6,537 nucleotides of DNA. Origin: Desulfobacterales bacterium (GTDB lineage: Bacteria; Desulfobacterota; DSM-4660; Desulfatiglandales; Desulfatiglandaceae). How positions within the stretch are numbered: the first letter of the stretch is position 1; each line of letters starts with the position of its first letter. The notes under the pieces are model-generated. The model was not told where the DNA came from. It made no database searches and was given only the letters and a program-made list of their open reading frames with translations. Made by a program: the position numbers and the translations under genes. Location: positions 1 to 6,537 of the forward strand of contig JAKLQB010000473.1 in assembly GCA_022013615.1 (NCBI GenBank). Reading direction: 5' to 3'. Shown here piece after piece: positions 1 to 5,515 of the stretch.

Positions 1-171
1 ATCTTTTCCTTATCTTAATCCCTCAATCCCTAAATTCACAATTCCTCAATTTGGCTCCATATAGCCATTATGATGAGGATGGTGTCCAAAAATCGGACCT
101 AGTTCTTAGATCAAATAACGAGGTCTGAAGTTATAGAAATTCCGAGACGTTTATTTAAAGGAGATGGCAAC
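1..171 (+). other. Leader region upstream of adk
   Basis: There is no coding sequence here. Positions 15-52 are a pyrimidine-rich, roughly 7-8-nt periodic stretch (aatccctc, aatcccta, aattcac, aattcctc). A weak 7-bp stem (94-100 with 121-127, one G-T pair) lies in the probable untranslated leader. No convincing -35/-10 pair was found. A strong Shine-Dalgarno sequence, AAAGGAG (157-163), serves adk. Confidence 0.4.
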
Positions 172-855
172 ATGAAGATACTTTTTTTCGGACCCAATGG
201 AAGCGGCAAAGGAACCCAGGGCGCAATCGTCAAAGAGGAGTTTGGTATTCCCCATATTGAAACCGGCGTAATCTTCAGGAACAATATCTCACGTGGGACA
301 GCGCTGGGTAATGAGGCTAAGGGTTACATAGACAGGGGTGAATTGGTGCCTGACAGCATTACCATCCCCATGATTCTTGATCGCCTTAAGCAAGATGACT
401 GTAAAAACGGTTGGCTTTTAGACGGCTTTCCACGGAACTTGACTCAGGCGCAGGAACTGGACAAGGCCCTCAAACAGGAAGGGATCGATCTGGACATAGC
501 TATCGAAATGGTCCTTGACAGGCAGATCGCTAAAAACCGGATTATGGGGCGTCGCTTGTGCGTCAATGATAACAACCATCCTAACAATATCTATATTGAT
601 GCCATCAAGCCGGATGGCGACAAATGCCGAATCTGCGGTGGAGAACTCAAGACCCGCTCTGATGACCAGGATGAGGAGGCCATTGATAAGCGCCATGGCA
701 TATACTACGATACTGAAACCGGCACTATGGCGGCAGTCAATTTCTTCAAGGACTTGTCAGCCAAAAATGGCAGCGTTCCCAAAATCATCGATCTGGACGG
801 AAGCCCGGGTGTTAAAAAGGTCTCTGCCGAGCTTTTGACCAAGCTTAATGAATAA
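172..855 (+). CDS. adk: Adenylate kinase, long zinc-LID type
   Basis: Cytoplasmic nucleotide kinase catalysing ATP + AMP <-> 2 ADP. The 227-aa product has the P-loop GPNGSGKGTQ at residues 7-16, the AMP-site ETG and FR at 30-36, and the LLDGFPR signature at 82-88. The LID runs from about GRRLC (127-130) to the RSDDQDEEAIDKRHGIYYD stretch (162-180). The LID carries C130, D133, H136 and a CRIC pair (C152, C155), which suggests a structural zinc site of Cys3 plus Asp or His. The length slightly exceeds the usual 214-220 aa because the LID is extended. From memory this extended LID (VNDNNHPNNIYIDAIKPDGDKC region) is typical of Desulfovibrio-like adenylate kinases. The start is supported by AAAGGAG at 157-163, 8 nt before ATG. 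It stands alone here: nearly 670 bp separates it from the next gene, so it is probably not cotranscribed with the transporter locus. Confidence 0.96.
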   Translation: MKILFFGPNGSGKGTQGAIVKEEFGIPHIETGVIFRNNISRGTALGNEAKGYIDRGELVPDSITIPMILDRLKQDDCKNGWLLDGFPRNLTQAQELDKALKQEGIDLDIAIEMVLDRQIAKNRIMGRRLCVNDNNHPNNIYIDAIKPDGDKCRICGGELKTRSDDQDEEAIDKRHGIYYDTETGTMAAVNFFKDLSAKNGSVPKIIDLDGSPGVKKVSAELLTKLNE

Positions 856-876
856 GTCATACCTCAATTTAGTCAA

Positions 877-888
877 CCTCAATTGAGG
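877..888. repeat. 12-bp palindrome downstream of adk
   Basis: The sequence cctcaattgagg is a perfect palindrome 21 bp after the adk stop. The half-site cctcaatt also occurs at 862-869 and, as cctcaattt, at 44-52 upstream of adk. There is no following T-run, so it does not look like an intrinsic terminator. A protein-binding site or repeat debris are both possible. Confidence 0.35.
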
Positions 889-978
889 CATGCCTTAAAA
901 TCCCCCCTAACCCCCGAAAGCGCTAAGTTGTTTTGTAAACGTTCACAGGTGACATTTATGCCATAAGGAATTGTTTTG

Positions 979-1022
979 AAAGATGAACATCGAACATCGA
1001 ACATCGAACGTCCAACATCGAA
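979..1022 (+). repeat. Heptad tandem array, left arm of a large inverted repeat
   Basis: After the flank aaagat, the unit gaacatc repeats in perfect 7-nt phase: 985-991, 992-998, 999-1005, then the variants gaacgtc (1006-1012) and caacatc (1013-1019). The array is the reverse complement of 1321-1351, apart from one additional heptad in this arm and the final caacatc unit, which the other arm lacks. Translated on the minus strand it yields the low-complexity peptide DVRCSMF, which is an artefact of the repeat rather than a protein motif. Confidence 0.85.
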
Positions 1023-1041
1023 TTAAACAACAAACATCCAA

Positions 1042-1303
1042 TAATGAGATACGAAGCTTATGGATAAAGTCCTTTGGGGGCTCCGCTGCCTGGTTTTCAC
1101 CATGGTTTGGATAAGGTGAAGTTCCCGATCTTAACAATTGGCCCGCAACATGGTTGCCTGTTCTGGTATTTGGCAACTGTTCAACAATCTTTATGACTTA
1201 CACCGAAAACTCAAGCAGCCTTTCTTCAAGATCATACCTTTGCTTCGTCATCTTTTTCTTCAATCACCATTCGCTGTTCAATATTGGTTTTTTTATTCAT
1301 CAT
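1042..1303 (-). pseudogene. Four-helix-bundle protein (S23/IVP-like) remnant, truncated
   Basis: Reading the minus strand from ATG at 1303 gives MMNKKTNIEQRMVIEEK. After a frame change in an A5 run (about 1253-1257) it continues as MTKQRYDLEERLLEFSV, then an in-frame TAA (complement of 1198-1200), then VIKIVEQLPNTRTGNHVAG, QLLRSGTSPYPNHGENQAAE and PPKDFIHKLRISL. The block QLLRSGTSP...DFIHKL is the hallmark I recall for the four-helix-bundle family of 23S rRNA intervening-sequence proteins (TIGR02436-like, related to the bAvd fold), normally about 115-130 aa. Homology stops near 1042, at the point where a family member would read LKELRETRxWL, so the C-terminal half is missing. With one frameshift, one stop and a 3' truncation, the gene is dead. 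It sits between the two inverted heptad arrays. A functional short protein is unlikely. Family assignment is from memory, without a search. Confidence 0.75.
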
Positions 1304-1304
1304 T

Positions 1305-1320
1305 TCACGCCTTGGCGTGA
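1305..1320. repeat. 7-bp inverted repeat abutting the heptad array
   Basis: The arms tcacgcc (1305-1311) and ggcgtga (1314-1320) are separated by only 2 bp. The palindrome fills exactly the space between the start codon of the four-helix-bundle remnant (1303, minus strand) and the right heptad array (1321). The centre is too tight for a good RNA hairpin, so it may be a protein-binding site or a structural part of the repeat unit. Confidence 0.5.
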
Positions 1321-1351
1321 TTGGACGTTCGATGTTCGATGTTCATCTTTT
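1321..1351 (-). repeat. Heptad tandem array, right arm of the large inverted repeat
   Basis: On the minus strand this reads aaaagatgaa followed by catcgaa, catcgaa, cgtccaa. It is identical to the left arm at 979-1015 except that one catcgaa unit fewer is present. The two arms define a unit of about 373 bp containing the four-helix-bundle remnant. I see no clear target-site duplication outside the arms. Confidence 0.85.
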
Positions 1352-1374
1352 AAGGGAATCTTAGCCTCCTGTCG

Positions 1375-1386
1375 CCACAATTGTGG
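1375..1386. promoter_or_regulatory. 12-bp perfect palindrome upstream of the GntR gene
   Basis: The sequence ccacaattgtgg is perfectly symmetric and lies 136 bp before the GntR start codon. Dyads of this size are typical operator shapes for dimeric regulators, so an operator role is possible. The distance from the promoter-like region (1463-1491) makes it uncertain. Confidence 0.25.
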
Positions 1387-1462
1387 TGCCCCGTTATCAC
1401 TTACCAAATGACAAACTAACAAACGAACAGCCAGAAAAAGGAACGAGAGCGGCATTTTTTTG

Positions 1463-1491
1463 TTGCAATTGAATAATGTATAATGTATTAA
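1463..1491 (+). promoter_or_regulatory. Candidate promoter of the GntR regulator gene
   Basis: The best sigma-70-like pair is TTGCAA (1463-1468) and TATTAA (1486-1491) with a 17-bp spacer, each matching 4 of 6 consensus bases. A perfect TATAAT lies at 1479-1484 but has no -35 at the right distance. The region also holds a direct repeat of aatgtat (1475-1481 and 1482-1488), a possible site for autoregulation. The transcript would start about 25 nt before ATG, just upstream of the Shine-Dalgarno sequence. Confidence 0.3.
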
Positions 1492-1522
1492 ATATTTTAC
1501 TCCAGGTGTCAAGGAATCCCGC

Positions 1523-2179
1523 ATGCACAAAATCCAGGCAACGACCCTGCATCAGGAAGTCGCCAATCAGATCCGAGGCATGATCAGAAATGGAATCCTG
1601 GTCAAGGGGCAGAAAATAGATGAAAAACACCTCTGTGAATCCATGGGGGTGAGTCGAACGCCTGTAAGGGAATCGCTCCGCATACTCAATTCGGAGGGCC
1701 TCATTGATCTCATCCCCAACAGGGGCGCATATATCAGCCAACCCCCCATTAAAGAAATCAGCGACATGTTCGAGGTTATGAGCGTCCTGGAAGGAACTTG
1801 CGCCCGGTTAGCCACAAAAAAGATGACAGAAAAAAACTTCAGAAAGATCGAGGCGCTCCATCAGAAGCTTGAAAAACATTACCGCAACAGGGACCACAAA
1901 GCCTACCTTGATAACAATAATACCTATCATGTCTTTATTCAGGAGTTATCCGGGAACAAAGTCCTTAATGATGTCATCAACGGGCTCAGACAGAAGATAC
2001 TGCTCTATCGCCACAGACAGCTCTACCAACCGGAGCGGTTTGAACAATCGATCCAGGAACACAGAGGCCTTTTAGAGGCCTTTCGGAAACGGGATGCGGC
2101 TTTGGCAGAGAGGTTAATGAAAAGGCATCTCAACAAGCAGTGTGAGGCCCTGGTTGGTCTTTATGAAAAAAATTCGTAA
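1523..2179 (+). CDS. GntR-family transcriptional regulator, FCD (FadR) subfamily
   Basis: DNA-binding repressor or activator, probably responding to a carboxylate related to the adjacent transporter substrate. The 218-aa protein has an N-terminal winged helix-turn-helix (about residues 8-74) with the family signature MGVSRTPVRESLRILNSEGLI at 41-61 and the wing PNRGAYIS at 65-72. An all-helical FCD ligand domain follows (about 80-212). Its likely metal/ligand residues are N132, H136 (NNNTYH), H180 (QEHRGLLEAF) and H202 (MKRHL), three histidines in the canonical spacing with Asn in place of the more usual Asp. Length is normal for the subfamily. The start is supported by AAGGA at 1511-1515, 7 nt before ATG. 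It sits 172 bp upstream of the TRAP genes on the same strand, the usual position for their local regulator. The specific effector cannot be read from sequence. Confidence 0.93.
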   Translation: MHKIQATTLHQEVANQIRGMIRNGILVKGQKIDEKHLCESMGVSRTPVRESLRILNSEGLIDLIPNRGAYISQPPIKEISDMFEVMSVLEGTCARLATKKMTEKNFRKIEALHQKLEKHYRNRDHKAYLDNNNTYHVFIQELSGNKVLNDVINGLRQKILLYRHRQLYQPERFEQSIQEHRGLLEAFRKRDAALAERLMKRHLNKQCEALVGLYEKNS

Positions 2180-2217
2180 AATGGTCGTCAGTTCTCAATA
2201 AATTCGGGTTTGTTTCT

Positions 2218-2275
2218 TGTAGGGCGGGGTTTTATACCCCGCCAATAACGGTGGCATATAAAATGCCGCCCTACA
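2218..2275. repeat. REP/MITE-like 58-bp double hairpin
   Basis: The outer ends tgtagggcgg (2218-2227) and ccgccctaca (2266-2275) are perfect reverse complements. Inside are two hairpins: ggcggggt/accccgcc (2223-2230 with 2236-2243, loop tttat) and ggtggcat/atgccgcc (2250-2257 with 2263-2270, loop ataaa, one G-T pair). This matches the layout of non-autonomous REP/MITE elements. From memory, gtagggcggg...cccgccctac elements are dispersed in desulfobacterial genomes. In RNA it would form a stable structure between the regulator and the transporter genes, perhaps acting as an insulator or weak terminator, but no U-tract follows. Confidence 0.8.
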
Positions 2276-2297
2276 CCAGCGGATTTGCCCCAACTTT

Positions 2298-2337
2298 TTG
2301 AGATGTTACAAATGGTCCACCTAAAACCTTAACATCT
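2298..2337 (+). promoter_or_regulatory. Candidate promoter/operator of the TRAP operon
   Basis: A weak sigma-70-like pair, TTGAGA (2298-2303) and TAAAAC (2322-2327, 18-bp spacer), overlaps two symmetric features. One is an 8-bp perfect inverted repeat, agatgtta/taacatct (2301-2308 with 2330-2337). The other is a small dyad, ggtccacc (2314-2321), reminiscent of the TGGT...ACCA core of FadR-type operators but with a 2-bp rather than 3-bp centre. A GntR/FCD regulator bound here would cover the promoter. This is speculative, and no site like it is seen before the regulator gene itself. Confidence 0.25.
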
Positions 2338-2351
2338 AAAAGGAGGTACCA

Positions 2352-3374
2352 ATGAAAAGAATTAAAGGAAAAATGGGAATTCTGGCAATTGTTTTGTGTC
2401 TGACATGTGCCTTTCTAACCTTGGCTGATCGGGCGGATGCCGGACCGATGTTACTCAAAGTCTCTCATCAGTTTGCTGCGGGAGATGTCCGGGACCAGAT
2501 GGGGCGAGTGTTTGGCGATATGGTCACAAAAAAGACAAATGGGGCAATAACATTCCGGCACTATCCCGCCCAATCTCTCTTCAAAGCAAAAGAGCAGTGG
2601 GATGCCATGCGGAAAGGCGCATTAGATATGTCCTGTTTCCCCCTGGATTATGCCTCCGGAAAGGTGCCGCAGCTTTCAATTACGTTGATGCCCTGTTCCG
2701 TAGCCAACATCAAACAAGGGATCTCCTGGAGAAACAAACCCATAGGGAAGAAAATTGACGCTCTCATGGAGGAAAATGGTGTGAAGAATCTGGTGTGGGC
2801 CTGGTTTGATGGAGGACTCGGCAGCAAGATAAAGCAGCTAAAAGTTCCGGCCGATGTCAAGGGGACGAAACTGAGGGCGGCCGGGAAGAAATTTGAGTTT
2901 ATGATGCGAGAGGCCGGTGCTTCTATTACCAGTATGCCCTCATCGGAGACTTACCATGCCCTTTCAACGGGCGTTTTAGACACTATGCTGACGTCCTCTG
3001 CCTCTTTTGTCTCCTATCGGCTCTATGAAGTACTCAAGTATATTAACGCACCAAGAGATTATTCCATCTGGTATATGGCTGAAAATTTATGTATCTCCAT
3101 GAAAACGTGGAACAGGCTCACGCCTGATCAGCAGAAAATCTTTCTGGAAACAGCCGAGTGGATGCATGAAAACTGGATATATCAAAACTTTAAGACATTG
3201 GTTGACAAGCTTATAGAAGAATACACCAAGGCTGGTGTTGATATTCACTACATGAATAAGGCTGAATTTGATGAATGGCTTGAATTTTCTAAGAAAACAG
3301 CTTGGAAAGACTATGCTGAAACAGTAGAAGGTGGTCAAGAGCTCTTGGACCTGGCTATTGAGGCAATGAAATAA
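2352..3374 (+). CDS. dctP: TRAP transporter periplasmic substrate-binding protein (DctP family)
   Basis: Periplasmic receptor that binds an organic acid and delivers it to the DctQM membrane complex. The 340-aa precursor begins with a classic signal peptide: KRIKGK basic region, hydrophobic core 9-24, and ADA-G cleavage after residue 30. The mature protein starts LLKVSHQFAAGDVRD, the usual family opening. The conserved DctP core is present: GTKLRAAG with the expected carboxylate-binding R175, then the SSETYHALSTGVLDT block (197-211). C-terminal helices with LTPDQQKIFLETAEW (256-270) complete the fold. The length is normal. ATG is preceded by a near-perfect AAGGAGGT at 2340-2347. It is the first gene of the transporter set, separated from dctQ by 196 bp containing a hairpin, consistent with the binding protein being made in excess of the membrane subunits. 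The family establishes a carboxylate-type ligand in general; the specific ligand is inferred only from the neighbouring synthetase. Confidence 0.93.
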   Translation: MKRIKGKMGILAIVLCLTCAFLTLADRADAGPMLLKVSHQFAAGDVRDQMGRVFGDMVTKKTNGAITFRHYPAQSLFKAKEQWDAMRKGALDMSCFPLDYASGKVPQLSITLMPCSVANIKQGISWRNKPIGKKIDALMEENGVKNLVWAWFDGGLGSKIKQLKVPADVKGTKLRAAGKKFEFMMREAGASITSMPSSETYHALSTGVLDTMLTSSASFVSYRLYEVLKYINAPRDYSIWYMAENLCISMKTWNRLTPDQQKIFLETAEWMHENWIYQNFKTLVDKLIEEYTKAGVDIHYMNKAEFDEWLEFSKKTAWKDYAETVEGGQELLDLAIEAMK

Positions 3375-3422
3375 CCGGGATTGAGATCCTGAGATATGCA
3401 GGCGGACAAATAACTTAATGGG

Positions 3423-3461
3423 CGCTCTTATGAGTTGTGTATAATGGAACTTATGAGAGCG
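3423..3461 (+). promoter_or_regulatory. Hairpin between dctP and dctQ
   Basis: A 14-bp stem pairs 3423-3436 with 3448-3461 (two G-T pairs in RNA) around an 11-nt loop. Because the arms are nearly symmetric, cttatgag also occurs as a direct repeat (3427-3434 and 3450-3457). No T-run follows, so an intrinsic terminator is unlikely. A processing or mRNA-stability structure that protects the dctP message is the most plausible role, which is common where a binding-protein gene precedes membrane-subunit genes. TATAAT at 3440-3445 in the loop lacks a -35. Confidence 0.55.
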
Positions 3462-3570
3462 TCATCTTTACGTTAGCTGTTTTATACAGTTTTAACAGGA
3501 GCTGTATCAGTGTGAATTATTCATTTTAAGGTTTTGTAAAAGATATCCATAAAAGAATGGGGCATATATC

Positions 3571-4149
3571 ATGAAACGGCTTGGAAAGATATTGACTCTG
3601 ATTATTGAAGGGTTAACACACCTTACTGGCTGGATAGCAGCATTATCTCTTGTGGCTGCCGCAATAATAGTAACTGAAGGTGTTATTGTCAGAAAGGTAT
3701 TTGGTGTTTCTACGATCTGGCAAATAGAAGCATCTGTGTTTTTACTTATTTTTGTTGTCTTTACCGGGGCTGCATTTGTGCAGAAGAACGAACATCATCT
3801 TAATGTGGATTTAGTTGTTATCTATCTATCTCCCAGAATTAGGGAGGTAACCCTTATTGTTGTCTCCATCATATCCTGTATTCTGGCTGTAGTACTTGCA
3901 TGGTATGCATGGCCTATGTGGTGGGAAGCCGTTGTCAATAATGAACACACCGAATCTTTATGGGGTCCGCCACTGTGGATTCCGTATTTGTTTCTTCCGC
4001 TTGGAATGACACTGCTTTTTTTCCAATATATTCTGTATATACGCGACAAAATAAGTGCCCTGAGAAGAGGTGAATTTAGTCAGGAAGCGGAGCGGTTTGA
4101 AATAAAAGATATTGACATATCCCAGGCTGATTCGGATCCAAAGGAATAA
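3571..4149 (+). CDS. dctQ: TRAP transporter small permease subunit (DctQ family)
   Basis: Small inner-membrane subunit that pairs with DctM and supports docking of the binding protein. The 192-aa product has four predicted transmembrane helices, at about 19-42, 53-70, 93-117 and 134-157. Family landmarks are the QKNEHHLNVDL loop after helix 2 (71-81) and WGPPLWIPYLFLPLG entering helix 4 (131-145). A charged tail of about 35 residues follows (RDKISALRRGEF...). The ATG at 3571 has only a weak ribosome-binding site (ATGGGG around 3557-3562), much poorer than that of dctP, which would fit lower expression. It lies 28 bp before dctM, so the two are surely cotranscribed and probably translationally linked. 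The gene looks more AT-rich than dctP by eye. Confidence 0.93.
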   Translation: MKRLGKILTLIIEGLTHLTGWIAALSLVAAAIIVTEGVIVRKVFGVSTIWQIEASVFLLIFVVFTGAAFVQKNEHHLNVDLVVIYLSPRIREVTLIVVSIISCILAVVLAWYAWPMWWEAVVNNEHTESLWGPPLWIPYLFLPLGMTLLFFQYILYIRDKISALRRGEFSQEAERFEIKDIDISQADSDPKE

Positions 4150-4177
4150 TGAAGTATTCTGGAAAGGAAAGACCCAT

Positions 4178-5515
4178 ATGAACGAATATGTTCTGGCTGT
4201 TCTTTTGTTTGGAAGTGCGTTTGCTTTATTAGTCTCTGGAATTCCAATATGGGCAGGATTAGCCGGTATATCCCTTGTATTCATTCTCATTTTTTCCCCA
4301 CACCTGTTGACGACTGTCCCATTTGTGCTCCATGGTAGCATGGACAGTTTTGCGCTGTTGGCAATCCCATTGTTCATTCTTCTTAGCGCCCCTATAGCCG
4401 AATCAGATGCGAGCAAGGACTTATACGAAACACCCCATAAATGGCTTTACAAGATCCCCGGAGGGCTCGGGATTGCCAACATGATTGGCTGCGGCATCTT
4501 CGCCGCTTTGTGCGGTTCCAGCCCTGCGACTGCAGCGGCCATAGGGGGTATAGGGATCCCTGAAATGAGAAGGCGTGGCTATTCCCCTGCATTGAGCACA
4601 GGATTGATTGCCCATGCGGGTACGTTAGGTATTCTTATTCCGCCCAGTGTTACCATGATCCTTTACGGGGTTGCCACGGAGACATCAATTGGCAAATGCT
4701 TCATCGCCGGTGTCCTGCCGGGAATGCTTGAGATTCTCTTAAGCTGTATCTGGGTGGGGGGAATCTTTTATTACCGCAAATTTGTGCCTGCCAAACCGGG
4801 AGACATGTATTATATTCAAGACCGCGGGCTGGTGGAGACATTTACCTGGAAAGAAAGGTTTAGCTCCCTTATCAAGGTTTTACCATTTGTTTTAATTATA
4901 TTTGGGATAATGGGATCCCTGTATGGGGGTTGGGCTACACCGAGTGAAGCAGGGGGATTGGGCGCTGTTCTTTCCCTCTTCTTTGTGATGACCATCTATA
5001 AGATTTACAGGCCCAGACAACTCTGGAAGATATTCATAAAGGCTTTAAATGAAAGCAGCATGATATTGATGATTATGGCCTCTGCTTTACTTTTTGCCTA
5101 TGTATCTTCCGATCTGTATGCGACCCAGGCTCTGGGTGAGCTGATTTTGAAACTGCCTTTGGGGAAGTGGGGGATCATTATAATAATTAATATCATGCTT
5201 TTAATATTGGGATGTTTTATCCCACCGGCAGCAGTGATTTTAATGGTGGCCCCTCTACTGCTCCCCATAATCCAGGGATTGGGATTTGATCCCATATGGT
5301 TTGCAGTCATCATGACGGTCAATCTTGAGATCGGCCTTGTGACCCCTCCGGTAGGGCTTAATCTTTATATTGTAAAAAATATCGCGCCCGACATTCCAAT
5401 GTCTCATGTTTTATTGGGAGTCGTCCCATTTGTGATCATTGAAGGCATTGTTATTGTCTGTGTATCCATCTGGCCAGCATTGGCATTATGGCTGCCAAAC
5501 AGGATGATAGGGTAA
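4178..5515 (+). CDS. dctM: TRAP transporter large permease subunit (DctM family)
   Basis: Main ion-coupled transport channel of the TRAP system, a polytopic inner-membrane protein of the ion-transporter superfamily. From ATG 4178 it is 445 aa, a little above the usual 425-430. Diagnostic motifs are IPLFILLSAPIAESDASKDL (63-82), FAALCGSSPATAAAIG (108-123, first discontinuous-helix region), GTLGILIPPSV (148-158), YGGWATPSEAGGLGA (249-263), and NLEIGLVTPPVGLNLYIV (382-399, second hairpin motif). The frame is open upstream to an ATG at 4112 inside dctQ. I reject that start because the DctM family begins close to NEYVLAVLLFGSAF and AAAGGAAAG (4163-4171) sits 6 nt before ATG 4178. Its cotranscription with dctQ is likely. 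The substrate cannot be deduced from this subunit. Confidence 0.95.
   Translation: MNEYVLAVLLFGSAFALLVSGIPIWAGLAGISLVFILIFSPHLLTTVPFVLHGSMDSFALLAIPLFILLSAPIAESDASKDLYETPHKWLYKIPGGLGIANMIGCGIFAALCGSSPATAAAIGGIGIPEMRRRGYSPALSTGLIAHAGTLGILIPPSVTMILYGVATETSIGKCFIAGVLPGMLEILLSCIWVGGIFYYRKFVPAKPGDMYYIQDRGLVETFTWKERFSSLIKVLPFVLIIFGIMGSLYGGWATPSEAGGLGAVLSLFFVMTIYKIYRPRQLWKIFIKALNESSMILMIMASALLFAYVSSDLYATQALGELILKLPLGKWGIIIIINIMLLILGCFIPPAAVILMVAPLLLPIIQGLGFDPIWFAVIMTVNLEIGLVTPPVGLNLYIVKNIAPDIPMSHVLLGVVPFVIIEGIVIVCVSIWPALALWLPNRMIG

Larger units (their letters stand above)
856..1522. other. 667-bp region without an intact gene: repeats and gene remnant
   Basis: This gap holds, in order: two cctcaat motifs and a 12-bp palindrome just after adk (862-888); a C-rich stretch at 895-915 resembling the start of a dispersed desulfobacterial repeat; a heptad array (979-1022); a decayed minus-strand four-helix-bundle gene (1042-1303); an inverted copy of the heptad array (1321-1351); a 12-bp perfect palindrome (1375-1386); and an AT-rich promoter-like region before the GntR gene. 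Open frames longer than 60 codons exist on both strands. Apart from the remnant they show no recognisable protein family and consist partly of translated repeats, so I do not call them genes. Confidence 0.6.

Noticed and set aside
94..127. Riboswitch or attenuator in the adk leader
   Set aside because: Only a 7-bp stem with one G-T pair and a 20-nt loop is visible; there is no known aptamer pattern or competing structure.
895..915. Copy of the dispersed repeat beginning aaatcccccctaaccccc
   Set aside because: Only the first part matches what I remember of this repeat, and no complementary G-rich arm follows, so it is too incomplete to call separately.
943..1176. Minus-strand 77-aa open frame as an independent gene
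   Set aside because: It is a composite: its start is an internal part of the decayed four-helix-bundle gene, and its middle is translated heptad repeat (WTFDVRCSMF). The longer frame-broken homology explains it better.
979..1351. CRISPR array
   Set aside because: The repeat unit is 7 nt with no spacers between units, and there are only two inverted arms around a protein-gene remnant.
979..1351. Classical insertion sequence
   Set aside because: There is no transposase reading frame between the inverted arms and no visible target-site duplication; only a broken four-helix-bundle gene is present.
1138..1411. Plus-strand open frames of 60 and 85 codons between adk and the GntR gene
   Set aside because: They are antisense to the four-helix-bundle remnant and end in translated repeat; there is no recognisable domain and no ribosome-binding site.
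2361..2415. Lipoprotein signal in the binding protein
   Set aside because: The two cysteines in the hydrophobic core lack a lipobox, and a clear ADA-G signal peptidase I site is present at residues 28-31.
3440..3445. Internal promoter with TATAAT before dctQ
   Set aside because: No -35-like hexamer lies 16-18 bp upstream, and the hexamer sits in the loop of a hairpin.
4112..4177. Upstream ATG giving DctM a 22-residue extension overlapping dctQ
   Set aside because: The extension is polar and basic, unlike the family N-terminus, and a good ribosome-binding site (4163-4171) precedes ATG 4178.
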